Part shown: positions 15,662-23,428 of the stretch, one piece after another
Position numbering within the stretch: position 1 is the stretch's first letter
Layout: each line of letters begins with the position of its first letter
Assembly (NCBI GenBank): GCA_902774195.1
Contig: CACYHM010000001.1
Location: forward strand, 1 to 27,855
DNA from: an uncultured Eubacteriales bacterium
Lineage (GTDB): Bacteria > Bacillota_A > Clostridia > Peptostreptococcales > Anaerovoracaceae
Direction: 5' to 3'
Length of the DNA: 27,855 nt
Made by a program: the position numbers and the translations under genes
Notes under the pieces: generated by a model
Told to the model about the DNA's origin: nothing
Seen by the model: only the letters and a program-made list of their open reading frames with translations
Database searches by the model: none

Positions 15662-16819
15662 CTATCCGCAGATTTCCGCAAGCGCTCTGACGGCGGTATC
15701 GACTTCGTCTTCAGTATTGAAATTACCGAAGCTGAAGCGGATGGTGCCGGTTGGGAAGGTCCCGAGCGTCTTGTGGGCATTCGGCGCGCAGTGCAGGCCG
15801 ACCCTGGTCATGATGCCGTATTCGAAGTCCAGTCTGAACGCCGCATCCGCGCAGTCGACATCGAGGGTCTGTACAGATACTACTCCCGTGCGGCCTTCAA
15901 TGCCTTTTAGACCGACTATCCTGAGTTTGCCGGCATCTTCGAGAGGTGCGATGCCGTCAAGGAATCTCTTCGTAAGTCCCAGCTCGTGCTCCGCTATGGC
16001 GGCGAGCCCTTTTTCTTTTATCCATTTGAGCGATGCGTGAAGCCCGACTATACCAGGGATGTTCATGGTTCCGGGCTCGAATCTGTCAGGCATGAAGTCA
16101 GGGATCTCTTCGGTGTGGCTGATGGAGCCGGTACCTCCCGAAAGGAGGGGGTCGATCAGAGGGATCATCCCTTCGTCGAGAATGAAGCCGCCTATGCCCT
16201 GAGGCCCGAGCAGAGATTTGTGCCCCGTGAAGCACAGTGCGTCTATGTGCATCTCTTTCATGTCGACCGGTATCACCCCGGCGGACTGAGCAGAATCGAC
16301 GATGAATTTGAGACCGTGCTTACTGCAGATCTTTCCGACTTCCCTGATCGGGTTCAGAGTGCCTACCAGATTGCTCGCATGTGTCATTACTATGGCGGCA
16401 GTATTCGGCTTTATCATGCTTTCGACTTTTTCGAGCTCAAGCTCGCCCGTCTGCTTTCCCGGTATCCTGTCAAACTGAATGCCTTTTTTTTCGAGCTGGA
16501 CGAGAGGACGCATGACCGCGTTATGCTCCATCGATGAACAGAGCACATGATCTCCCGGTTTAAGAAAACCTTTGAGTACCACATTAAGTGATTCGGTTAT
16601 GTTCTTTGTGAAGACCACGTTTTTACAGTCTGAGCCACCGAACATCTCTGCAAGCATCTCGCGCGTCTCGAATACCGTGCCTTCAAGATCGTATGCGACC
16701 TGGTAGCCGCCGCGGTTGATATTCGTGCCGACACTTGTCATATATTCGTATACGGCGTCAGCTACCTCCTTTGGCTTCGGGAATGAAGTCGCGCCGTTAT
16801 CAAGATATATTCGTTCCAT
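15662..16819 (-). CDS. Class V PLP aminotransferase, cysteine-desulfurase-like
   Basis: I take the ATG at 16819 (MERIYLDNGATS, 385 residues), with GGAGG 11 bases upstream; an ATG at 16828 is too close to that site. His100 (SMEHNA), Asp175 (IVDSAQSAG), Lys201 (TGHKSLLGP, PLP lysine) and Cys344 in GLHCAPNAHKTLGT match the class V family that includes cysteine desulfurases and selenocysteine lyases. The C-terminal FPTGTIRFSFGNFNT is typical of the clostridial subfamily often annotated as cysteine desulfurase-like. Predicted reaction: sulfur release from cysteine as an enzyme persulfide. It lacks an adjacent iscU or sufU scaffold, so it is not clearly the house Fe-S desulfurase; supplying MnmA is one possibility. 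It is divergent from murC. Confidence 0.85.
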   Translation of the reverse strand: MERIYLDNGATSFPKPKEVADAVYEYMTSVGTNINRGGYQVAYDLEGTVFETREMLAEMFGGSDCKNVVFTKNITESLNVVLKGFLKPGDHVLCSSMEHNAVMRPLVQLEKKGIQFDRIPGKQTGELELEKVESMIKPNTAAIVMTHASNLVGTLNPIREVGKICSKHGLKFIVDSAQSAGVIPVDMKEMHIDALCFTGHKSLLGPQGIGGFILDEGMIPLIDPLLSGGTGSISHTEEIPDFMPDRFEPGTMNIPGIVGLHASLKWIKEKGLAAIAEHELGLTKRFLDGIAPLEDAGKLRIVGLKGIEGRTGVVSVQTLDVDCADAAFRLDFEYGIMTRVGLHCAPNAHKTLGTFPTGTIRFSFGNFNTEDEVDTAVRALAEICG

Positions 16820-16877
16820 TCTGATCATTACCTCCGCGTATAATGATATCGTATGCGTCAATTAATATATATGATTT

Positions 16878-16896
16878 TAGTTATAGAAAATAACTA
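16878..16896. promoter_or_regulatory. Inverted repeat in the divergent intergenic region
   Basis: TAGTTAT (16878-16884) and ATAACTA (16890-16896) are perfect 7-base arms with a 5-base spacer. The site lies about 60 bases upstream of the class V aminotransferase start. It is operator-like, with no known regulator recognised. Confidence 0.4.
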
Positions 16897-16911
16897 TATC
16901 GTGCAGATCTT

Positions 16912-16961
16912 TCCGGATTGTACAAAATGAGGCAAACGACAACAGTTTTGTTGAATCCGGA
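16912..16961. repeat. Nested inverted repeats overlapping the murC -35 region
   Basis: TCCGGATT (16912-16919) and AATCCGGA (16954-16961) are 8-base arms. Inside them CAACA (16940-16944) and TGTTG (16949-16953) also pair and overlap the murC -35. Two TCCGGA palindromes lie 44 bases apart. Confidence 0.4.
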
Positions 16962-16979
16962 CCTCTTATCTAATATAAT
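16951..16979 (+). promoter_or_regulatory. Sigma-A promoter of murC
   Basis: TTGAAT (16951-16956) and a perfect TATAAT (16974-16979) are spaced by 17 bases. A small leader hairpin CAGGC/GCCTG (16985-16999) follows the predicted start of transcription. Confidence 0.82.
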
Positions 16980-17042
16980 CAGAGCAGGCATAAAGCCTGA
17001 AAACAATAAAAAAGCTTGACGCATCAGGGGTAAAGCAATCAT

Positions 17043-18425
17043 ATGGATTTCAGCAATTATAAACGTATACACTGCCTGGGGATCGGAGGAATAGGTCTGT
17101 CTGCAGTTGCCGAGATTCTGGCCGACAGAGGCCATATCGTAAGCGGTACTGACATCAATCCTTCCAAGGTTACCAGGCATCTTGAATGTCAGGGGATAAA
17201 AGTCTATACAAAGCATGAACCTGAAAACGTAGAGGGAGTCGATGCTATCGTCTATTCGGCTGCCGTCTCGGACGAGAATCCGGAGGTCATCAGAGCCAGA
17301 GAACTCGGGATACCGATGTTTTCAAGGGCAGAGGTCCTCGGCATGATCATGGGAGACTACGAGCATTCCGTTGCCATTTGCGGCACACACGGCAAGACGA
17401 CGGTAACTTCCATGACATCTCTTATACTCCGCAACACGGACTATAAACCTACTATACTCGTCGGAGGCAATCTGCCTCAGATCAACGGAAACGTAGAGAT
17501 AGGGAATACCGAATACTTCGTTACCGAGGCATGCGAGTACATGGACAGTTTTCTCCAGCTCAGACCGAGCATCGGTGTCATACTCAACATCGATTCCGAT
17601 CACCTTGACTACTTCAAGGACATGGATCATATCGTGAAGTCATTCAGCGCCTTCGTCGAGCAGATCCCGCCGCACGGCATCATAATCGCTTTCGGCGACA
17701 ATCCGTTCGTAAGGAGCATACTGAAGGGACACACAAACAAGATCACCTACGGATACAGTGAAAGCAACGATTTCTATGCCGAGAACATAGTCTTCAATGA
17801 AAACGGATACCCGGTATTCGACATATGCCACAACGGAAACACCATCACATCGATAGAGCTTTCCGTGCCGGGCGAGCACAATGTCCTGAACGCCATGGCG
17901 GCGTTCGTCACTGCATCGTATCTCGGGGTGGATGTTCCTGTCATAGTGCAGACTCTCAAGGAGTACACCGGAGCCAACAGAAGGTTCGACTTCAACGGCA
18001 CCACGGAAAAGGGCGTAAAGGTCATTGACGATTACGCGCATCATCCTACAGAGATCAAAGCGACTCTGGCTGCGGCACGCAATGTGAAGCACAACAAGCT
18101 CTGGGTCATATTCCAGCCTCATACATACACAAGGACAAAGGCGCTTTTCGATGAATTCGTCGACGCGTTCGACGACACGGATGTCGTGATACTTACAGAC
18201 ATCTATGCAGCACGCGAAAAGGACGTCTACAACATCTCTTCATACAAACTGATGAACGCTATGAAACTAAAACATCCGGAAAAGCCGGTATATTATGTCA
18301 AAGACTTTGAAGACATCGTCAAATACATCAGTAAATTCGCGGGCAAGGATGACATAGTGATGACGATGGGAGCAGGAGACGTATACAAGGTCGGTGACAT
18401 GCTGCTTGATAATGAAGAACAGTAA
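17043..18425 (+). CDS. murC: UDP-N-acetylmuramate--L-alanine ligase
   Basis: MurC adds L-alanine to UDP-MurNAc with ATP, the first step of the peptidoglycan stem peptide. Residues 8-20 (IHCLGIGGIGLSA) form the UDP-binding loop, GTHGKTT (114-120) is the ATP P-loop, the central domain includes NIDSDHLDYF, and the C-terminal domain begins near GANRRFDF with DDYAHHPTEI. The length of 460 residues is normal. The ribosome site is weak: AGGGG lies 12 bases before ATG. It opens the likely unit murC-prs-pth-mfd. In many Clostridia other genes such as spoVG and glmU lie between murC and prs; they are absent here. Confidence 0.97.
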   Translation: MDFSNYKRIHCLGIGGIGLSAVAEILADRGHIVSGTDINPSKVTRHLECQGIKVYTKHEPENVEGVDAIVYSAAVSDENPEVIRARELGIPMFSRAEVLGMIMGDYEHSVAICGTHGKTTVTSMTSLILRNTDYKPTILVGGNLPQINGNVEIGNTEYFVTEACEYMDSFLQLRPSIGVILNIDSDHLDYFKDMDHIVKSFSAFVEQIPPHGIIIAFGDNPFVRSILKGHTNKITYGYSESNDFYAENIVFNENGYPVFDICHNGNTITSIELSVPGEHNVLNAMAAFVTASYLGVDVPVIVQTLKEYTGANRRFDFNGTTEKGVKVIDDYAHHPTEIKATLAAARNVKHNKLWVIFQPHTYTRTKALFDEFVDAFDDTDVVILTDIYAAREKDVYNISSYKLMNAMKLKHPEKPVYYVKDFEDIVKYISKFAGKDDIVMTMGAGDVYKVGDMLLDNEEQ

Positions 18426-18457
18426 CTGATGATGCACATGAAGGGAGAGATCGAACC

Positions 18458-19423
18458 ATGATACACGACACCAAAAACGACGCATTTGCGAATCTCAGGC
18501 TTTTCGCCTGCAACTCTCATCCGGAGCTTGCACAGGAGATCGCAGAGCATATGGGTGTGGAACTGAGCAAATCAACTGTCACCAAATTCAGCGACGGGGA
18601 GATCAGCGTCAGCATATGGGAGTCCGTAAGGGGCAAGGACTGCTTTATAATCCAGTCGACATGCGGACCTGTCAATGACAATATCATGGAACTTCTTATC
18701 ATGTCAGATGCTCTGAGAAGAGCATCTGCAAAAAGCGTGACTGCAGTTATACCGTACTTCGGATATGCAAGGCAGGACCGCAAGGCAAAAGCAAGGGATC
18801 CGATCACATCCAAGCTTATAGCCAATATGATCACCGCAGCCGGCGTAGGCAGGGTGATCACGATGGACCTCCATGCCGCGCAGGAACAGGGCTTCTTCGA
18901 TATTCCGGTGGATCACATGCTCGGACAGCCGATGCTGACTGACTACTTCAAGCTCAAAGACCTTGAAGACCTCGTCATCGTATCTCCGGACCACGGATCG
19001 GTAACAAGAGCGCGCAACATGGCCAAACCTTTCAATGTGCCTATCGCCATCATAGATAAGAGGCGCCCGGAACCTAACAAGAGCGAGATCATGAACATCA
19101 TCGGCGAGGTCGAGGGCAAAAACTGCGTCATACTCGACGACATGATAGATACGGCCGGCACTATCTGCAATGCAGCTAAGGCCCTGAAGGATCTCGGAGC
19201 AAAAAACGTATATGCGTGTGCAACACACGCGGTCCTGTCCGGTCCTGCCGTGGAGCGGATCGAGGCAAGCCCTATCAAAGAGATGGTGCTGCTCAACACT
19301 ATCCCTATCCCTGAAGAAAAGAAACTCAAGAAGATCACTGTCCTTTCGACGGGTCATATATTCGCCGAGACGATCTCCAGAGTATACTCGAACAAGCCGA
19401 TCTCGGTGATGTTCAACCAGTAG
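18458..19423 (+). CDS. prs: Ribose-phosphate pyrophosphokinase (PRPP synthase)
   Basis: Prs transfers pyrophosphate from ATP to ribose-5-phosphate to make PRPP for nucleotide, His and Trp synthesis. The 321-residue sequence shows SDGEISVSI, the YFGYARQDRK flexible region, MDLHAAQEQGFFD for metal and ATP binding, and the PRPP-binding loop VILDDMIDTAGT. A GGGAGAG site precedes the ATG at 18458. It is 32 bases from the murC stop and 15 bases from pth, in the conserved Firmicute neighbourhood. Product flow into the pyrBI pathway (through the orotate step) is a metabolic but not an operon link. Confidence 0.97.
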   Translation: MIHDTKNDAFANLRLFACNSHPELAQEIAEHMGVELSKSTVTKFSDGEISVSIWESVRGKDCFIIQSTCGPVNDNIMELLIMSDALRRASAKSVTAVIPYFGYARQDRKAKARDPITSKLIANMITAAGVGRVITMDLHAAQEQGFFDIPVDHMLGQPMLTDYFKLKDLEDLVIVSPDHGSVTRARNMAKPFNVPIAIIDKRRPEPNKSEIMNIIGEVEGKNCVILDDMIDTAGTICNAAKALKDLGAKNVYACATHAVLSGPAVERIEASPIKEMVLLNTIPIPEEKKLKKITVLSTGHIFAETISRVYSNKPISVMFNQ

Positions 19424-19438
19424 GAATACATACAGTCA

Positions 19439-20053
19439 ATGGGTCTGTTCAGAAGAATTAAAAGCGGGCCGGGATCTGCCGGAGATACCTACGTGATAGC
19501 AGGTCTCGGCAATCCCGGCAAAGAATACGAGAACACAAGGCACAATATGGGGTTTCGAACCATAGATGTGCTTTCTTCTGATGAGGGCATAGATGTAAGC
19601 AGGAACAAATTCCATGCCCTTATCGGAAGGGGCAGGATAGCCGGCAAAAAGGTCGTTCTGGTAAAACCGCAGACCTACATGAACAGAAGCGGGCAGGCGG
19701 TGAGAGAAGCCGCCATGTATTTCGACGTGCCGCCGCAGAACCTGATAGTGATATATGACGACATAGATCTGCCTGCAGGTTCCATAAGGATAAGAAAAGC
19801 AGGCGGGCCGGGCACCCACAACGGGATGAAGTCAGTAGTGGAACAGCTTGGCACCAGAGATTTTGTAAGGATCAGGATAGGAGTGGGCGGTGCAAAGGAC
19901 GGAGAGGATCTCGTCGACAGAGTCATCGGCAAGGTGCCGAAGGCCGAACAGAAGATACTCGATGAGGCCGCTTCGGAGGCTGCGGAAGCCGTTAAGGACA
20001 TCATAGGCATCGGCGTCGATAATGCCATGAACAAACATAATCACGTGTCATGA
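19439..20053 (+). CDS. pth: Peptidyl-tRNA hydrolase
   Basis: Pth frees tRNA from peptidyl-tRNAs that drop off ribosomes. The catalytic set is visible: Asn25 in GLGNPG, His35 in NTRHNMGF, Asn82 in YMNRSG, Asp107/108 in IYDDIDLP and Asn128 in THNGMKS. The protein is 204 residues, with about 15 extra N-terminal residues before the usual VIAGLGNPG start. No strong ribosome site precedes the ATG, but no better start exists without losing the first strand. Its TGA overlaps the mfd ATG by 4 bases, implying coupling. It corresponds to B. subtilis spoVC. Confidence 0.96.
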   Translation: MGLFRRIKSGPGSAGDTYVIAGLGNPGKEYENTRHNMGFRTIDVLSSDEGIDVSRNKFHALIGRGRIAGKKVVLVKPQTYMNRSGQAVREAAMYFDVPPQNLIVIYDDIDLPAGSIRIRKAGGPGTHNGMKSVVEQLGTRDFVRIRIGVGGAKDGEDLVDRVIGKVPKAEQKILDEAASEAAEAVKDIIGIGVDNAMNKHNHVS

Positions 20054-23000
20054 TAAGGATCCATACAGGAGTCAGCGGCAGCAGGACGGCATACATGCTG
20101 GCACGCTGCCTCAGTGAGAACAGAAAAATGCTTGCAGTGGTCTCATCCGGGCAGGAGGCGTCCCGCCTGGCCGATGACCTCGTTTTTTATTTGCCGGAAC
20201 TTGAGCCCGTCATACTTCCCGAAGAGGAAGATATGCATATACTCTACGAGGCAAGAGACAGAAGCTCCCTTGTCCAGAGGATAAAGGCTGTCAGCGCGCT
20301 TGCAGGGACCTCTGATCCCGGAGCGGATGCTTCGACCGGCAAAGGTCTTGTGATGGTGATAGCTCCTGTAAGTTCAGCTGTCAGGGCAACTGTTTCTCCT
20401 GAGAGGTTCCTCTCATCCTTTATAAAGATAAGGACGGGAGAGAGGACCGATCCTCAGGAACTGAGAAAGCGGCTCGCCGATGCCGGATATACCGCTGCGC
20501 CGGTCACTGAATCCCCGGGAGAATTCACATCCCGGGGAGGTATACTCGACGTATTCATACCTTCTATGGATGACGCGGTGAGGATCGAATTCTTCGACGA
20601 TGAAGTGGATTCCATAAGGGCTTTCGACACCGGTACACAGAGATCTACGGGCAGTATGGATGAGATAACGATCGTACCGGCTGCGGAGTTCATACCTGAC
20701 AACGAAGAGAAAGAGAAAGCGCTTGCAGCCGTCATGAGGGAATACGACCGCATGATACGCCGCTACAGAAAAGAGCATGCCCATCCCGATGTTAAGGACG
20801 GAAGGGTGGATCTCGTCGAGAGCCACAGAGGCAGGATCCGGGATGTTTTCGAAGGTCAGGGAGGCAGCCCTCAGATATATGCCGATCTAATCGAATACTT
20901 CGATGTAGAAAAGCACAGGCTGTGGGATCACGTGAAGGGCGGAGTTACAGCTGTGGTCGATCCGGCCAGGGTCACCGACAGCCTTTCGGAACAGGTGAGC
21001 CCCGAGGTGCTGTTCAGTGTATATGAAGGAGCGTACGGACGGACGGCACCGCGTAAGCTGGAGATATACACCCCTTATCCGGAGTCGGTACCCGGTCTTG
21101 AGAAATGCGATGACATAGAAAACGTCAGGAGCAGACAGATCGCTCCGTTCAACGGCCATATAGAACTTTTTGCGTCCGAGGTCTCGGGACTTCTTGCGAA
21201 GGGCTGCCGCGTGATCATAGCGGCAGGCGGCAGTGAGAGAAACGACAGGGTCAGAGAGTATCTCGACATCGCGGAAGTAAACGGAGACATATCCTACAGG
21301 ACAGGGACGCTGTCGTCCGGTTTTGTGATGGAAGACGAGAAGATATGCTTCATCGCAGGAAGCGATATATTCACCGGGACTGCAAAGACGCCGCGCCGAA
21401 AGAGCAAAAGAAAGAGCTCCAGAGACAGCATACAGTTCTCGGATCTGCATCAGGGAGACTACATCGTCCATGAAGCGCACGGTGTAGGCAGGTTCGAGGG
21501 AATAAAGCCTGTAACGGCGGACGGGATGACAAGGGATTATCTTGTGATACGCTATGCCGGTTCGGATATGCTCTACATCCCTACCGAGCAGCTCGACGTG
21601 ATACAGAAATACATAGGCAATTCGGGCAATGCCCCGCATCTTTCGAAACTGTCAGGAGGCAGCTGGAAGAGGACCAGAGAGAGGGCAAAAAAAGCGATTA
21701 TGGAGATCGCCGAGGACCTTGTGAAGCTCTATGCAAAGAGACAGGCAGAAGGCGGTTATGCTTTCGGGGAAGACACTGTATGGCAGACAGAGTTCGAAGA
21801 AGCGTTCCCGTATACTGAGACAGATGACCAGCTCAGAGCCGCCGAAGAGATAAAAGAAGACATGATGAAAGCCCTCCCGATGGACAGGCTTCTTTGCGGA
21901 GATGTCGGATACGGAAAAACAGAAGTCGCGGCACGCGCGATATTCAAGTGCGTTTCCGAAGGCAGACAGGCTGCGCTTCTGGCTCCTACGACGCTTCTTG
22001 TCAACCAGCATTATCATTCGAAAGCCGCTCAGACAAAGACGGTAAAAGGGATAAAGAACGGCAGTGTCGATCTTGCGATAGGAACACACAGACTGCTTTC
22101 GGAGGACGTCAAATTCAACGATCTTGGACTTCTTGTAATAGATGAAGAACAGCGTTTTGGCGTAAGGCATAAAGAGAAGATCAAGGAACTCAAAAGCAGC
22201 GTGGATGTGCTGACGCTTTCGGCGACTCCTATCCCGCGAACGCTGAACATGTCGCTGACCGGGATAAAGGATATAAGCATCATAGACGAGCCGCCGGGCG
22301 ACAGGCTTCCGGTGCATACTTACGTGACGGCATATGACGAGGAGATGCTCAGGAATGCTATAGTCCGCGAACTTGCGCGGGGCGGCCAGGTATTCGTCGT
22401 CAACAACAGGATCACCGGCATACATCAGGTCGCTGAAACGATCAGACGGCTCGTGCCGGACGCTGTCGTGGGCATAGGCCACGGCAGGATGAACGAGGAT
22501 GCTCTTGAAAACACGATGCTGGATTTCATCGAGGGAAGGATAGACATCCTTGTCGCTACGACTATTATCGAAAACGGCATTGACATACCTAATGCAAACA
22601 CGATGATCATACTGAACGCGGACAGGTTCGGTCTGGCGCAGCTCTATCAGCTGAGAGGCAGAGTCGGAAGGTCGAGCCGGCTGGCTTACGCATATCTTAT
22701 GTATCAGCCGGATAAGGTCCTTACCGACATAGCCAGAAAGAGGCTTGCTGCCATAAGAGAGTTCACCGAGTTCGGAGCCGGTTTCAGACTGGCGATGAGA
22801 GACCTGGAGCTCAGAGGCGCCGGCAACATGCTCGGAGAAGCACAGAGCGGACATATTGAAAGCATAGGATATGAGCTTTACTGCAAAGAGATAGACAGGG
22901 CGGTGAGGCAGCTGAAGGGAGAGGACACCGGAGAGGAAAGATCCGAGATAAACATCGACCTTGCGGTGAACGCTTCAATACCTGCAGACTACATCACGGA

Positions 23001-23349
23001 TGAATCGCTGAGGCTCGATGCGTACAGAAGGATAGCATCCGTAAATGACTCCGACGATGCCATGGATGTGATCGATGAGCTCACGGACAGGTACGGCGAC
23101 ATACCTGCAGAAGCTCTCGAACTCATAAGGATAGCAGAGATCAGAGCGCACGCCGGTTATCTCGGAGCCGTCAATATCAGCAGAAATGAAAAATGGATAC
23201 AGATAAAGTTGAGGACTTATGATACAGGTGCGTACGGGAAAGACCATAGATACGGAGAAGCTTCTGGGGCTGATGCGCTATCTGAGCGACGTCAAAAGAG
23301 AAGCTGCGATGATGGAAAGCAGCTCGGGAAACTGACTTCAGTTAATTGA
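20050..23349 (+). CDS. mfd: Transcription-repair coupling factor Mfd, apparently damaged
   Basis: Mfd pushes stalled RNA polymerase off DNA and recruits UvrA. The 1099-residue frame contains a UvrB-like N-terminal part, an RNA-polymerase-interacting domain (LHQGDYIVHEAHGVGRFEG, about 475-545) and the translocase with GDVGYGKTE (617-625), DEEQ (698-701), LSATPIPRTLNMS and QLYQLRGRVGRS. A TRCF (D7) domain begins before the C-terminus. Two oddities stand out. First, between QHYH (653-656) and GTH (678) about 20 residues normally present, including the SRF motif Ib, are missing in frame. Second, after KWIQIKLR (1048-1055) the frame becomes unlike the family. The +1 frame 23219-23335 instead reads IQVRTGKTIDTEKLLGLM and so on, like a Mfd tail. 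Function may be impaired. The length would be about 1150-1170 if intact. Confidence 0.9.
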   Translation: MIRIHTGVSGSRTAYMLARCLSENRKMLAVVSSGQEASRLADDLVFYLPELEPVILPEEEDMHILYEARDRSSLVQRIKAVSALAGTSDPGADASTGKGLVMVIAPVSSAVRATVSPERFLSSFIKIRTGERTDPQELRKRLADAGYTAAPVTESPGEFTSRGGILDVFIPSMDDAVRIEFFDDEVDSIRAFDTGTQRSTGSMDEITIVPAAEFIPDNEEKEKALAAVMREYDRMIRRYRKEHAHPDVKDGRVDLVESHRGRIRDVFEGQGGSPQIYADLIEYFDVEKHRLWDHVKGGVTAVVDPARVTDSLSEQVSPEVLFSVYEGAYGRTAPRKLEIYTPYPESVPGLEKCDDIENVRSRQIAPFNGHIELFASEVSGLLAKGCRVIIAAGGSERNDRVREYLDIAEVNGDISYRTGTLSSGFVMEDEKICFIAGSDIFTGTAKTPRRKSKRKSSRDSIQFSDLHQGDYIVHEAHGVGRFEGIKPVTADGMTRDYLVIRYAGSDMLYIPTEQLDVIQKYIGNSGNAPHLSKLSGGSWKRTRERAKKAIMEIAEDLVKLYAKRQAEGGYAFGEDTVWQTEFEEAFPYTETDDQLRAAEEIKEDMMKALPMDRLLCGDVGYGKTEVAARAIFKCVSEGRQAALLAPTTLLVNQHYHSKAAQTKTVKGIKNGSVDLAIGTHRLLSEDVKFNDLGLLVIDEEQRFGVRHKEKIKELKSSVDVLTLSATPIPRTLNMSLTGIKDISIIDEPPGDRLPVHTYVTAYDEEMLRNAIVRELARGGQVFVVNNRITGIHQVAETIRRLVPDAVVGIGHGRMNEDALENTMLDFIEGRIDILVATTIIENGIDIPNANTMIILNADRFGLAQLYQLRGRVGRSSRLAYAYLMYQPDKVLTDIARKRLAAIREFTEFGAGFRLAMRDLELRGAGNMLGEAQSGHIESIGYELYCKEIDRAVRQLKGEDTGEERSEINIDLAVNASIPADYITDESLRLDAYRRIASVNDSDDAMDVIDELTDRYGDIPAEALELIRIAEIRAHAGYLGAVNISRNEKWIQIKLRTYDTGAYGKDHRYGEASGADALSERRQKRSCDDGKQLGKLTSVN

Positions 23350-23366
23350 AACTCTGTTTATGTTTA

Positions 23367-23395
23367 TTCACAAGAACACATCAATAACGTATAAT
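23367..23395 (+). promoter_or_regulatory. Sigma-A promoter of the deaminase-flippase unit
   Basis: TTCACA (23367-23372) and TATAAT (23390-23395) are spaced by 17 bases, 34 bases before the ATG. Confidence 0.82.
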
Positions 23396-23428
23396 CATCC
23401 GTGTATGTAACCCGAAAGGAGTAAGGAT

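Noticed and set aside
15662..16819. Calling the class V aminotransferase iscS, nifS or sufS
   Set aside because: The catalytic Cys and Lys are present, but no Fe-S scaffold gene is adjacent and the sequence looks like the broader clostridial desulfurase-like subfamily.
21652..22854. Minus-strand open frame of 400 codons inside mfd
   Set aside because: The Mfd helicase motifs fix the plus-strand frame here; the antisense frame has no motif support.
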